Source: Proteus penneri
GTDB lineage: Bacteria; Pseudomonadota; Gammaproteobacteria; Enterobacterales; Enterobacteriaceae
Assembly (NCBI RefSeq): GCF_003144535.1
Contig: NZ_PHFJ01000008.1
Location: 1-64,000, forward strand
Length of the DNA: 64,000 bases
Reading direction: 5' to 3'
Positions within the stretch are counted from its first letter, which is position 1. Each line of letters starts with the position of its first letter. Shown piece by piece: positions 20,744 to 29,984 of this stretch. The translations under genes were made by a program, and so were the position numbers. The notes beneath the pieces are model-generated. The model was not told the DNA's origin, did no database searches, and saw only the letters and a list, made by a program, of their open reading frames with translations.

Positions 20744-21349
20744 TTATTCTATCCAGATCAACGGTACACAGAGCGCCGTTAATAATCCCATTGAGATATT
20801 GAAAATAAACCAAGCGCGTCGGCTTTGTAAAAATAGGCTAATTAATGTTCCGCCTAATATCCAAACAATACCCGCAACGAAATTAACAATGACCATAACA
20901 ATACTAATAGTAATAACCGAGCTAAAATAAGCATCGCCCGATAAACTGAAGCTTCCTACTGCACCTAATCCCATCATCCACGCTTTTGGATTTAGAAATT
21001 GCAATAATCCACCCTGAAACCAACTTACTGCCTGCAAGGTTTTTGCTGGAATATCTAAACGCTGATAAGATGATGCTGCGGTTTTCCAAGCAAGCCAAAG
21101 CAAATACGCACTCCCAACTATCTTCAATCCGACATGCAGAGCAGGATAAATTATCAATAAAGTGGCAACACCAAATGCAGAGCTCAATAAAACGCATTGC
21201 ATACCTAGCATAATGCCGGCCATTAGTTTTAACGAGCCTTTGAAGCCTACATTTGCCCCTGATGAGGTAAGCAGTAAGTTGTTTGGTCCAGGTGTTATCG
21301 CGGCAATAAACAGGAAAATAGTTAAGGAAAAAATAAGGCTAATTGTCAT
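20744..21349 (-). CDS. LysE/RhtB family amino acid exporter
   Basis: A 201-residue inner-membrane protein with about six hydrophobic segments and the family N-terminal AAITPGPNNLLLTSSGANVGF motif. The resemblance is to the RhtB/EamB (cysteine/O-acetylserine, threonine, homoserine) branch; the substrate cannot be told from sequence. It lies at the right end of the segment inserted between yheS and yheT and is divergent from yheT. Confidence 0.85.
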   Translation of the reverse strand: MTISLIFSLTIFLFIAAITPGPNNLLLTSSGANVGFKGSLKLMAGIMLGMQCVLLSSAFGVATLLIIYPALHVGLKIVGSAYLLWLAWKTAASSYQRLDIPAKTLQAVSWFQGGLLQFLNPKAWMMGLGAVGSFSLSGDAYFSSVITISIVMVIVNFVAGIVWILGGTLISLFLQSRRAWFIFNISMGLLTALCVPLIWIE

Positions 21350-21448
21350 GATAAAGACTCAAAAATGTGACAGGCGTTTTATTTTCACCGAAAATAGCAG
21401 TATGTTATTTAGCAAACAAGTGTTAATTCATTTTGATAGACGGAAAAT

Positions 21449-22429
21449 ATGTCTCAATACTTTAATCCAATGCGTTGGGCTAAAAATCCACATTTACAGA
21501 CACTCTTACCGAGAATTATACGTAGGACGCCACAACTGACGCCACATTGGCAACGACTCAATCTTCCAGATAACGATTTTGTTGATTTAGCGTGGAGTGA
21601 AGATCCGACAACAGCACTCAATAAACCGCGCTTAGTCATCTTTCATGGCTTAGAAGGTGGATTTAATAGTCCTTATGCTCACGGCATGTTAACCGCAGCA
21701 AAAGAGAGAGGCTGGCTAGGCGTTGTGATGCACTTTAGAGGATGTAGTGGTGAACCCAATAGACAAAACCGTATTTATCACTCAGGTGAAACGGAAGATG
21801 CTCGCTACTTCTTAAATTGGTTGAAAAAGGAATTTGGTGAACAACCAACAGCCGCGGTTGGCTATTCTCTTGGTGGAAATATGCTTGCCTATTATCTTGC
21901 AGAAAGTGGCGAAAATGCCGTTGTAGATGCAGCCGTTATTGTCTCTGCACCATTAATGCTAGAACCTTGCTCAACAAAAATTGAACATGGCTTTTCTCGT
22001 TTTTATCAATGGTATCTGTTAAAAGAACTCAAAAATAACGCAACACGAAAACTTATTCGTTATCCAGAATCCTTACCAATCAGCTTATTAACGATAAAAT
22101 CCATCAAAAAACTACGCCAGTTTGACGATCTTATTACATCTAAAATTCACGGATTTAAAGATGCGTTAGATTATTATCGCCAATGCAGTGCATTACCTTT
22201 ATTAAATAAAATAAAGAAAACTACACTTATCATTCATGCTAAAGATGATCCATTTATGTCTGCGGATGTTATTCCTGATGTCAGAACACTCCCCAACAAC
22301 ATTGAATATCAACTTACAGAATTTGGTGGGCATGTGGGATTTGTTGGTGGAAAACTATCAAAACCTGTGATGTGGCTTGAAAGCCGAATACCTGACTGGT
22401 TATCCGCTTATTTGGAGAAAACCCAATGA
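21449..22429 (+). CDS. yheT: Alpha/beta hydrolase YheT
   Basis: A 326-residue cytosolic hydrolase of the AB_hydrolase_4 (UPF0017) group. The oxyanion region [18 protein letters not shown] is near residue 70. The nucleophile elbow GYSLGGNM is at about 143-150, the acid lies in HAKDDPF, and the His in [10 protein letters not shown]. The physiological ester or amide substrate is unknown. Its stop overlaps the yheU start by 4 bp (ATGA), and prkB follows, as in E. coli. Confidence 0.93.
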   Translation: MSQYFNPMRWAKNPHLQTLLPRIIRRTPQLTPHWQRLNLPDNDFVDLAWSEDPTTALNKPRLVIFHGLEGGFNSPYAHGMLTAAKERGWLGVVMHFRGCSGEPNRQNRIYHSGETEDARYFLNWLKKEFGEQPTAAVGYSLGGNMLAYYLAESGENAVVDAAVIVSAPLMLEPCSTKIEHGFSRFYQWYLLKELKNNATRKLIRYPESLPISLLTIKSIKKLRQFDDLITSKIHGFKDALDYYRQCSALPLLNKIKKTTLIIHAKDDPFMSADVIPDVRTLPNNIEYQLTEFGGHVGFVGGKLSKPVMWLESRIPDWLSAYLEKTQ

Positions 22430-22647
22430 TAATTCCTTGGAATGAGCTTTCCGCAGAGACACTTGATAATCTTATTGAAAGTTTTGTTTTACGAGAAGGC
22501 ACTGATTATGGTATCCAAGAGAAAACGCTTGAACAAAAAGTCGCCGACGTAAAAAAACAACTTAAATCGGGTGAGGCCGTGTTGGTTTGGTCTGAACTTC
22601 ATGAGAGCGTTAATATTATGCCAGCATCGCAGTTTCGCTCTGGTTAG
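22426..22647 (+). CDS. yheU: YheU family protein (UPF0270)
   Basis: A 73-residue protein of unknown function beginning [29 protein letters not shown], the family signature. It is translationally coupled to yheT by a 4-bp overlap and lies 65 bp before prkB. Confidence 0.93.
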   Translation: MIIPWNELSAETLDNLIESFVLREGTDYGIQEKTLEQKVADVKKQLKSGEAVLVWSELHESVNIMPASQFRSG

Positions 22648-22712
22648 TTATTCAAAGCAAACAATGCATCGCCATCAATAAGGGCCAACCTTATTTAGCA
22701 AAAGGATAACCT

Positions 22713-23582
22713 ATGTCAATCAAGCATCCTATCATCGCAGTGACTGGCTCGAGTGGTGCAGGAACTACCACAACAAGCCAAGCTTTTCGTAAAATATTCC
22801 AACAACTCAATGCAAATGCCGCATTAATTGATGGAGATAGTTTCCATCGCTATACCCGTCCCGAAATGGATATGGCGATAAGGAAAGCGAGAGAACAAGG
22901 TAGACATATCAGTTATTTTGGCCCTGAAGCAAATGATTTTAGCCTACTGAGCAAAACATTAAGTCAATATAGTGATACAGGACAAGGTCAATCTCGCAAA
23001 TATCTACACTCTTATGATGAAGCAACACCTTACAATCAATTACCAGGAACATTTACCCCTTGGGAACCCTTAGCCAATAATACTGATGTTCTCTTTTATG
23101 AAGGATTACATGGTGGCGTTGTTACTAACGAACATAATGTAGCTCAACATGTTGATTTATTAGTCGGAGTTGTTCCTATCGTAAACCTAGAGTGGATACA
23201 AAAGCTTATTAGAGACACCACTGAAAGGGGACACTCGCAAGAAGCGGTAAGAGATTCGGTTGTACGCTCAATGGATGATTATATTAGCTACATTATTCCT
23301 CAATTCTCGCGCACTCACATTAATTTCCAACGAGTCCCAACTGTTGATACTTCAAACCCTTTTTCTGCCAAAGCAATTCCCACTCTTGATGAAAGCTTTA
23401 TTGTTATTCGTTTTCGAGGCTTAACCGATATTGATTTTCCCTATTTACTTGCGATGCTGCATGGCTCATTTATGTCGACAATAAACACAATTGTTGTACC
23501 GGGAGGGAAATTAGGATTAGCGATGGAATTAATTATGGCGCCATTAGTCAAAAAATTATTAAATGGCGAAAAGATAAGTTAA
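22713..23582 (+). CDS. prkB: Phosphoribulokinase-like protein PrkB
   Basis: A 289-residue P-loop kinase of the phosphoribulokinase/uridine kinase family. The Walker A is AVTGSSGAGTTTTSQAF at about residues 9-25, and the segment EGLHGGV is near 126. These organisms have no Calvin cycle, so the real substrate is unclear. It is the last gene of yheT-yheU-prkB, with a terminator shared with yhfA. Confidence 0.93.
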   Translation: MSIKHPIIAVTGSSGAGTTTTSQAFRKIFQQLNANAALIDGDSFHRYTRPEMDMAIRKAREQGRHISYFGPEANDFSLLSKTLSQYSDTGQGQSRKYLHSYDEATPYNQLPGTFTPWEPLANNTDVLFYEGLHGGVVTNEHNVAQHVDLLVGVVPIVNLEWIQKLIRDTTERGHSQEAVRDSVVRSMDDYISYIIPQFSRTHINFQRVPTVDTSNPFSAKAIPTLDESFIVIRFRGLTDIDFPYLLAMLHGSFMSTINTIVVPGGKLGLAMELIMAPLVKKLLNGEKIS

Positions 23583-23607
23583 CCAAAATAAAAATTATCT
23601 CTATAAA

Positions 23608-23641
23608 AATAATATCCCATTAATTAAGGGATATTATTTTT
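23608..23641. terminator. Bidirectional terminator between prkB and yhfA
   Basis: An 11-bp perfect stem AATAATATCCC / GGGATATTATT with a 9-nt loop and flanking A/T runs lies between converging genes. Confidence 0.85.
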
Positions 23642-23671
23642 CAAATTAAACTTTATTTTAAAATATCAAAT

Positions 23672-24079
23672 TTAGTCAGCGTTTTTTATTTCAAATGAAT
23701 GCGTAATATTGGCTGCTTTTCCTAACATTAAAGAAACAGAACAATATTTTTCTGCAGATAATTGAACAGCTCGTTCTACGATTTTATCCGTTAATTCCTT
23801 ACCTGAAACAATAAAATGTAAATTGATATCAGTAAATAAACGAGGAGCTTCTTCGCGTCGTTCTGATGTTAATTTTACTTCACAATCAGTCACTTGGTGA
23901 CGACCTTTTCGTAAAATGCTTACAACATCAATAGCGCTACACCCACCCGCAGCAATTAATACCATTTCCATTGGGCTTGGGGCTTTATCTCCTGAATTCC
24001 CATCCATCATAATTTGATGGCCAGATGAAGATTCGCCGACAAAAGATAAATCTTCAACCCACTTAACTCTCGCTTCCAT
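23672..24079 (-). CDS. yhfA: OsmC family protein YhfA
   Basis: A 135-residue OsmC/Ohr-fold protein. The family cysteines are in GGCSAIDV (about residue 48) and EKYCSVSLM (about 112), consistent with a thiol-based peroxidase-like activity. Its role in the cell is not established. It is divergent from crp, as in E. coli. Confidence 0.93.
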   Translation of the reverse strand: MEARVKWVEDLSFVGESSSGHQIMMDGNSGDKAPSPMEMVLIAAGGCSAIDVVSILRKGRHQVTDCEVKLTSERREEAPRLFTDINLHFIVSGKELTDKIVERAVQLSAEKYCSVSLMLGKAANITHSFEIKNAD

Positions 24080-24392
24080 TTATTTTCCCCCTAAAGATGA
24101 CAGAAACTAAAAGAGTACATTCTCATAATTCAACTAGCAATTAGCAAATAGGTTTATTATGCTGACTGCGTAAAACGAGACTTAATGCACTAATTGTGTT
24201 AAAAACAATATCTGCTTGATGATAGTGGTTAAGATCAATGCATTATTTTCTCATTTATTATAATCTACTCCATATTAACTTACCGTGTTCTCAGGAAGTT
24301 AATAGGTCAAGATAGGATTTTTAAGCACGCTGTCTCAAAAGGGAGCCTATCCGTTTTGAAAGGCTGCATTTAACGTACAGAGGATAACGCGA
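24080..24392. promoter_or_regulatory. Divergent yhfA-crp control region
   Basis: This gap must hold both promoters. A perfect -10 TATAAT is at 24259-24264 on the plus strand, about 130 bp before crp, but it lacks a good -35, as is common for activated promoters. I could not place a convincing CRP site. In E. coli, CRP regulates its own gene from this interval. The crp leader ends ACAGAGGATAAC before the ATG. Confidence 0.45.
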
Positions 24393-25025
24393 ATGGTTCT
24401 CGGCAAGCCGCAAACAGACCCGACTCTTGAATGGTTTTTGTCACACTGCCATATTCACAAATATCCATCCAAGAGCACGCTGATCCACCAAGGTGAGAAA
24501 GCGGAAACACTTTATTATATTGTTAAAGGTTCCGTGGCTGTTCTTATTAAAGATGAAGAAGGAAAAGAAATGATCCTCTCCTACCTAAATCAGGGGGATT
24601 TCATCGGTGAACTTGGATTATTTGAAGAAGATCAAGAACGTAGTGCATGGGTTAGAGCAAAAACAGCCTGTGAAGTAGCAGAAATTTCCTATAAAAAATT
24701 CCGCCAATTAATTCAGGTTAACCCTGATATTCTGATGCGCCTTTCTGCTCAAATGGCGAACAGATTACAAACGACATCAGAAAAAGTAGGCAACCTTGCT
24801 TTCTTAGATGTAACAGGTCGTATTGCACAAACCTTATTAAACTTAGCAAAACAACCCGATGCAATGACGCATCCTGATGGCATGCAAATTAAAATTACAC
24901 GTCAGGAAATCGGTCAAATCGTTGGTTGTTCACGCGAAACTGTAGGCCGTATTCTGAAAATGTTAGAAGATCAAAATCTGATCTCTGCACACGGTAAAAC
25001 TATCGTCGTTTACGGGACTCGCTAA
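24393..25025 (+). CDS. crp: cAMP receptor protein
   Basis: CRP is the global cAMP-dependent regulator of carbon catabolite control. The 210-residue protein is almost identical to E. coli CRP. It has a cyclic nucleotide-binding beta roll (about 20-110, with [22 protein letters not shown]), a dimer helix and a helix-turn-helix with the recognition helix [12 protein letters not shown]. It starts [20 protein letters not shown]. Likely local targets include the glucosidase locus, which has a near-consensus site at 38496-38511, and spf at 28979-29089. Confidence 0.99.
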   Translation: MVLGKPQTDPTLEWFLSHCHIHKYPSKSTLIHQGEKAETLYYIVKGSVAVLIKDEEGKEMILSYLNQGDFIGELGLFEEDQERSAWVRAKTACEVAEISYKKFRQLIQVNPDILMRLSAQMANRLQTTSEKVGNLAFLDVTGRIAQTLLNLAKQPDAMTHPDGMQIKITRQEIGQIVGCSRETVGRILKMLEDQNLISAHGKTIVVYGTR

Positions 25026-25044
25026 GTTTCCCAGCCCGAACAAA

Positions 25045-25070
25045 CAATAGCCCGATACAAAGGGCTATTG
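25045..25070 (+). terminator. Hairpin downstream of crp
   Basis: A 9-bp stem CAATAGCCC / GGGCTATTG with an 8-nt loop lies 20 bp after the crp stop codon. There is no strong T-run, so termination may rely on the next hairpin. Confidence 0.6.
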
Positions 25071-25082
25071 ATAACAAATCTG

Positions 25083-25113
25083 TATAAACCCCATTCTTGC
25101 GATGGGGTTTATA
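25083..25113. terminator. Hairpin between crp and argD
   Basis: A 12-bp perfect stem TATAAACCCCAT / ATGGGGTTTATA with a 7-nt loop lies at the shared 3' end of the converging crp and argD genes. Confidence 0.75.
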
Positions 25114-25120
25114 ATAATGC

Positions 25121-26350
<1,230 letters not shown>

Positions 26351-26364
26351 TTATTCATGTTCAA

Positions 26365-26403
26365 TATGAAAATATAATCACTAAATATGAATAAAAAATC
26401 AAA
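26365..26403 (-). promoter_or_regulatory. Tandem ARG boxes (ArgR operator) of argD
   Basis: Two 18-bp boxes spaced by 3 bp lie 30-68 bp upstream of argD: 26386-26403 (one core mismatch to TNTGAATWWWWATTCANW) and 26365-26382 (about two mismatches). The paired arrangement with 3-bp spacing is the typical ArgR hexamer operator. They overlap a likely promoter (TTGATT, 17 bp, GATTAT on the minus strand). Confidence 0.8.
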
Positions 26404-26452
26404 TGTGGTTTTGTATAAAAAGACGTTATTTCGCTATTTAAATGCTATCCAT

Positions 26453-27028
26453 TTAATATTTAAGGAAATTATTTAACAGCTCATGTCCTTGTTCACTTAA
26501 AATACTTTCAGGGTGAAATTGAACTCCTTCAATTGGCAGAGTACGATGACGAATTCCCATAATTTCATCAACATTTCCATCATGCTGGCTCCATGCCGTC
26601 ACTTCAAAAGGTACAGGCAATGTTGTCGCATCAATCACTAAAGAGTGGTAACGCGTCACACTTAAAGGTCGATTAAGTCCTTTAAAAACACCTTGTTGAT
26701 TATGATGTATTAATGAATTTTTACCATGCATCACTTCTCGCGCTCTGACAACCGACGCACCAAAAGCTTGCCCTATTGCTTGATGTCCAAGACAAACGCC
26801 AAGAATAGGAATTTCACCGGCAAACCGCTGTATAGCCTCAAGAGAGATCCCAGCTTCATCAGGAGTACAAGGTCCTGGCGAGATCACTAGATGTGCTGGC
26901 ATCATCTTTTCTATCTCTTTAAGTCCGATCTCATCGTTACGCTTAACAACAACCTCAGCACCCAATTCACAGAAATACTGATAGAGGTTGTAAGTAAACG
27001 AGTCGTAATTATCAATAAGTAACAGCAT
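26453..27028 (-). CDS. pabA: Aminodeoxychorismate synthase glutaminase subunit PabA
   Basis: PabA hydrolyses glutamine and passes ammonia to PabB, making 4-amino-4-deoxychorismate for folate. The 191-residue class I glutamine amidotransferase has the nucleophile cysteine in GVCLGHQ (about 79) and the His-Glu pair in VQFHPES (about 168-170). The start [19 protein letters not shown] is typical. In E. coli fic lies upstream; here it is absent and a 373-bp gap precedes. Confidence 0.96.
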   Translation of the reverse strand: MLLLIDNYDSFTYNLYQYFCELGAEVVVKRNDEIGLKEIEKMMPAHLVISPGPCTPDEAGISLEAIQRFAGEIPILGVCLGHQAIGQAFGASVVRAREVMHGKNSLIHHNQQGVFKGLNRPLSVTRYHSLVIDATTLPVPFEVTAWSQHDGNVDEIMGIRHRTLPIEGVQFHPESILSEQGHELLNNFLKY

Positions 27029-27322
27029 ATTAGCCTATCCGACTGATTTTCTTATCATTATCTATTTTATTACTATTTTAAAGCGAGTGTAGATTTGCCA
27101 AAATAGCTCGTTGTTTAACCGACTTGGGTACAACAAAGCCGATTATCATAGCACAGGTATAAAATATGAATAGTAAGCAAGAAAACCTGCTGGTTTATTG
27201 CGCAATAACAAGAATGACGGTAATTGATGATGAATAGAGTGATTAATAGTGTAATGAATACTTATTGCAGGAGATCACACGAAAAAAAGAAGGATAAAAA
27301 TATTTTTTTCGTACTAAAAACC
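27029..27322. other. Intergenic region between pabA and ppiA
   Basis: About 290 bp without a gene. E. coli has yhfG-fic here; I see no trace of either on any frame. The interval must hold the pabA promoter, but no strong elements stood out. Confidence 0.5.
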
Positions 27323-27346
27323 CCGGAATGAAAACATTCATTCCGG
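27323..27346 (-). terminator. Terminator of ppiA
   Basis: A 10-bp perfect stem CCGGAATGAA / TTCATTCCGG with a 4-nt loop. On the minus strand it is followed by GGTTTTTAG, downstream of ppiA. Confidence 0.8.
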
Positions 27347-27401
27347 TTTATATGCTTTCTATCTTATTAGAATAAGTAAATATCCTATCCTAATAATGCG
27401 T

Positions 27402-27971
27402 TTATTGTTTTACAACTTCCGCAGATAAAATAGTGACCGTTTTTACTGGCACATTTTGGTAAGGTCCAATATTCCGAGTAGGCGTTTGTGAAATTTTATC
27501 AACGACATCCATTCCTTTCACAACTTTACCAAAGACAGCATAGCCAAAATCACGTTGGCCATGATCTAAAAATGCATTATCAGCCACATTAATAAAGAAC
27601 TGGCTGGTTGCACTGTCTTTATCTGACGTGCGCGCCATGGCAATAGAGCCTTTTACATTACGTAATCCATTGTCGGCTTCATTTTTAATTGGTGCTCTGG
27701 TTTGTTTTTGCTGTAAATCAGCAGTAAAACCACCACCTTGAACCATAAAACCAGGAATAACACGATGAAAAGTGGTGCCGTTATAGTATCCATCTTCGAC
27801 ATACTGAATAAAATTTTTCGTTGTTATTGGGGCTTTTTTATTATCCAGTGATATTTCAATATTGCCTTCAGAGGTGACTAATTTAACGAAGGTTTCTCCC
27901 GTTGCCATTGCAAAAGTCGCTGTTGTTAAAGTGCAAGCGGTAACGAAGGTGACAAGAAAACGTTTTAACAT
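27402..27971 (-). CDS. ppiA: Periplasmic peptidyl-prolyl isomerase A (cyclophilin)
   Basis: An exported cyclophilin that speeds cis-trans proline isomerisation in the periplasm. The 189-residue precursor has a signal peptide (about 1-23, ending FAMA). The cyclophilin domain includes [34 protein letters not shown] and [16 protein letters not shown]. It lacks the tryptophan associated with cyclosporin sensitivity in eukaryotic members, as usual in bacteria. Confidence 0.96.
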   Translation of the reverse strand: MLKRFLVTFVTACTLTTATFAMATGETFVKLVTSEGNIEISLDNKKAPITTKNFIQYVEDGYYNGTTFHRVIPGFMVQGGGFTADLQQKQTRAPIKNEADNGLRNVKGSIAMARTSDKDSATSQFFINVADNAFLDHGQRDFGYAVFGKVVKGMDVVDKISQTPTRNIGPYQNVPVKTVTILSAEVVKQ

Positions 27972-28241
27972 GCAGGGATCCTTTACTTTAATAGTCTACA
28001 ACTTACTTAATATGCAGCGATTCTAATTCGCTGAGGTAAATAGTGCCAATCATTTACCTTTATTTACGCTCAATAAGTCTAATTACGCTATAGCGGAGTA
28101 AATTTTAATTTTTAATCGCTGTTATAAGTCATTAAATTGCGCCAAAATAGAGCAAATAGATATTTTAGATATTCATTTTCATGCAAAATTGAAATGAGTA
28201 TGCATGAAAAGCCGCATTATTTCAGAGAGGTTTATACCATA

Positions 28242-28874
28242 ATGACCCAATTTAATTACCAAAAAGCACATTTCATCATCAGTGCACCTGATATCCGCCA
28301 TTTACCACCAGATTCAGGAATTGAAATTGCCTTTGCGGGTCGCTCTAATGCCGGTAAATCCAGTGCTTTAAATGCGTTAACCCAACAAAACGGATTAGCC
28401 AGAACCAGTAAAACGCCAGGCCGTACGCAATTAATCAACCTTTTTCAAATTGAAGAAGGTTTACGCTTAGTTGATTTACCTGGCTATGGTTACGCCCAAG
28501 TTCCTGAAGAAATGAAGCGTAAATGGCAACGCTCTTTAGGTGAATACCTACAAAAAAGAGAGTGCTTAAAAGGTGTAGTTATTTTAATGGATATTCGTCA
28601 TCCATTAAAAGATCTCGATATGCAAATGATTGACTGGGCTGTTGGCTCAGAGCTTCCGACTCTCGTTTTACTGACTAAAGCAGATAAACTAGCATCAGGC
28701 GCGCGTAAAAAGCAGCTCATGAGCGTACGTGAAGAGCTAGCAAATAAAGTAGGTGATATCCGCGTAGAATATTTTTCATCATTGAAAAAAATTGGCATTG
28801 ATAAACTACGTAATACGCTTAATGAATGGTTTTCAGACAAAGAAGAAGCACCTGTAAACGACAATAACGTTTAA
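28242..28874 (+). CDS. engB: Ribosome biogenesis GTPase EngB (YsxC/YihA)
   Basis: A cytosolic GTPase required for 50S subunit assembly. I chose the start at [22 protein letters not shown], which fits the family (210 residues); a longer frame from 28137 adds 35 residues without homology. G1 is [14 protein letters not shown] (about 33-46), G3 DLPGYGYA and G4 LLTKADKL. It is divergent from spf and polA, as in E. coli. Confidence 0.96.
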   Translation: MTQFNYQKAHFIISAPDIRHLPPDSGIEIAFAGRSNAGKSSALNALTQQNGLARTSKTPGRTQLINLFQIEEGLRLVDLPGYGYAQVPEEMKRKWQRSLGEYLQKRECLKGVVILMDIRHPLKDLDMQMIDWAVGSELPTLVLLTKADKLASGARKKQLMSVREELANKVGDIRVEYFSSLKKIGIDKLRNTLNEWFSDKEEAPVNDNNV

Positions 28875-28918
28875 TCTCTTCTTTTTCCTACCCAAAACTG
28901 ACTGATCTTTTATTGATT

Positions 28919-28944
28919 AGGGGAAAATCACCTTTCCCCTTTCA
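28919..28944 (+). terminator. Terminator of engB
   Basis: An 8-bp perfect stem AGGGGAAA / TTTCCCCT with a 6-nt loop is followed by TTCACTT, 44 bp after the stop codon. Confidence 0.65.
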
Positions 28945-28978
28945 CTTCTAGCACAAACCACTTCAGCAAATTTTAGGC

Positions 28979-29089
28979 AAAAAAATGCCCCAGCCGAAAT
29001 AAGTCGACTGGGGCAGCTAATATTCAGCTAAATCCGATTACGTGAAGTAAAAGGTCTGAAAGATAGAACATCTTACCTCTGTACCCTAC
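28979..29089 (-). ncRNA. spf: Spot 42 small RNA
   Basis: The minus strand from 29089 reads GTAGGGTACAGAGGTAAGAT, the 5' end of Spot 42. It continues with the conserved TTTCAGACCTTTTACTTCAC region and closes with the GCCCCAGTCG / CGGCTGGGGC terminator hairpin and T-run. It is about 111 nt long against 109 in E. coli. Spot 42 is an Hfq-dependent RNA that represses non-preferred carbon use and is itself repressed by cAMP-CRP. A -10-like TACATT lies just upstream. A CRP-like site (TGTGA...TTACA with 7 rather than 6 bp between halves) is at 29131-29149. Confidence 0.96.
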
Positions 29090-29357
29090 GAGAGATAATG
29101 TACTCTATTTTATTGGTTAATAAAAGCCCTTTTGTAATTTTTTTTCACAGGCAGACACGATTCAGCTATGCATTTATGTATTCAAATCATAAATAAATGT
29201 AGTTTAATTACATAATTATGAGACTTTAATCACTCGCATGAATATGATTAAAAATAGAACAAATCACACAAAAGGTGCGGTTTCTCCTTAATGATTTTGT
29301 GATACGCTTACCGCGAGACCGTAGTAAATATGTAATTAGCGATAAAATGAGGTATCC

Positions 29358-29876
29358 ATGGCTGTATTACCGCTCCTGCGTTTTCCCGATGAGCGTCTGC
29401 GCAGAGTCGCAGTACCAGTGGAAAAAGTAGATGACGAAATACGCACATTAATCGATGACATGATTGAAACCATGTATGCAGAACGAGGTATTGGCTTAGC
29501 AGCACCTCAGGTTAATGTATCTAAACGCATTGTTGTAATTGATGTTTCTGAAAACCGAGATCAACCGATTGCACTTATTAATCCTGAAATTATCAGCACT
29601 GAAGATGAAGTGATGGATATGATGGATGGGTGTCTATCTATTCCAGATTCTTTTGCCCCAACAGAACGTTACCGCTTCTTAAAGGTGAGAGCATTAGATA
29701 GAAATGGTGATGAAATTGAACTTGAAGCCTCTGATTTGTTTGCAGGCTGTATTCAACATGAGTTAGACCATCTTGATGGTAAACTCTTTATTGACCATTT
29801 ATCTCCGTTAAAACGTCAACGTATTGAGAAAAAACAGAAGAAATTAAGCAAACTGATCGATTCACAAGTTGCTTAA
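29358..29876 (+). CDS. def: Stand-alone peptide deformylase
   Basis: Removes the N-terminal formyl group from nascent proteins, using a metal ion. The 172-residue protein carries all three motifs: GIGLAAPQ (about 45-52), GCLS in DGCLSIP (family usual EGCLS) and HELDH (about 132-136). It lies between spf and polA, where E. coli has no gene, and is not beside fmt, so it is probably a second copy. It may be functional, since the metal ligands Cys, His and His are intact. Confidence 0.93.
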   Translation: MAVLPLLRFPDERLRRVAVPVEKVDDEIRTLIDDMIETMYAERGIGLAAPQVNVSKRIVVIDVSENRDQPIALINPEIISTEDEVMDMMDGCLSIPDSFAPTERYRFLKVRALDRNGDEIELEASDLFAGCIQHELDHLDGKLFIDHLSPLKRQRIEKKQKKLSKLIDSQVA

Positions 29877-29921
29877 TAATTCACTTATCTCTTTTTCATA
29901 TTTTTATAAGTTTTGACATAA

Positions 29922-29952
29922 AAAAGCTCGGTAATTAACCGAGCTTTTCTTT
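29922..29952. terminator. Bidirectional terminator between def and polA
   Basis: An 11-bp perfect stem AAAAGCTCGGT / ACCGAGCTTTT with a 5-nt loop and T-rich flanks lies between converging genes. Confidence 0.88.
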
Positions 29953-29984
29953 TTTCTACTTTAAACAAGAATAATATTTAAAAA

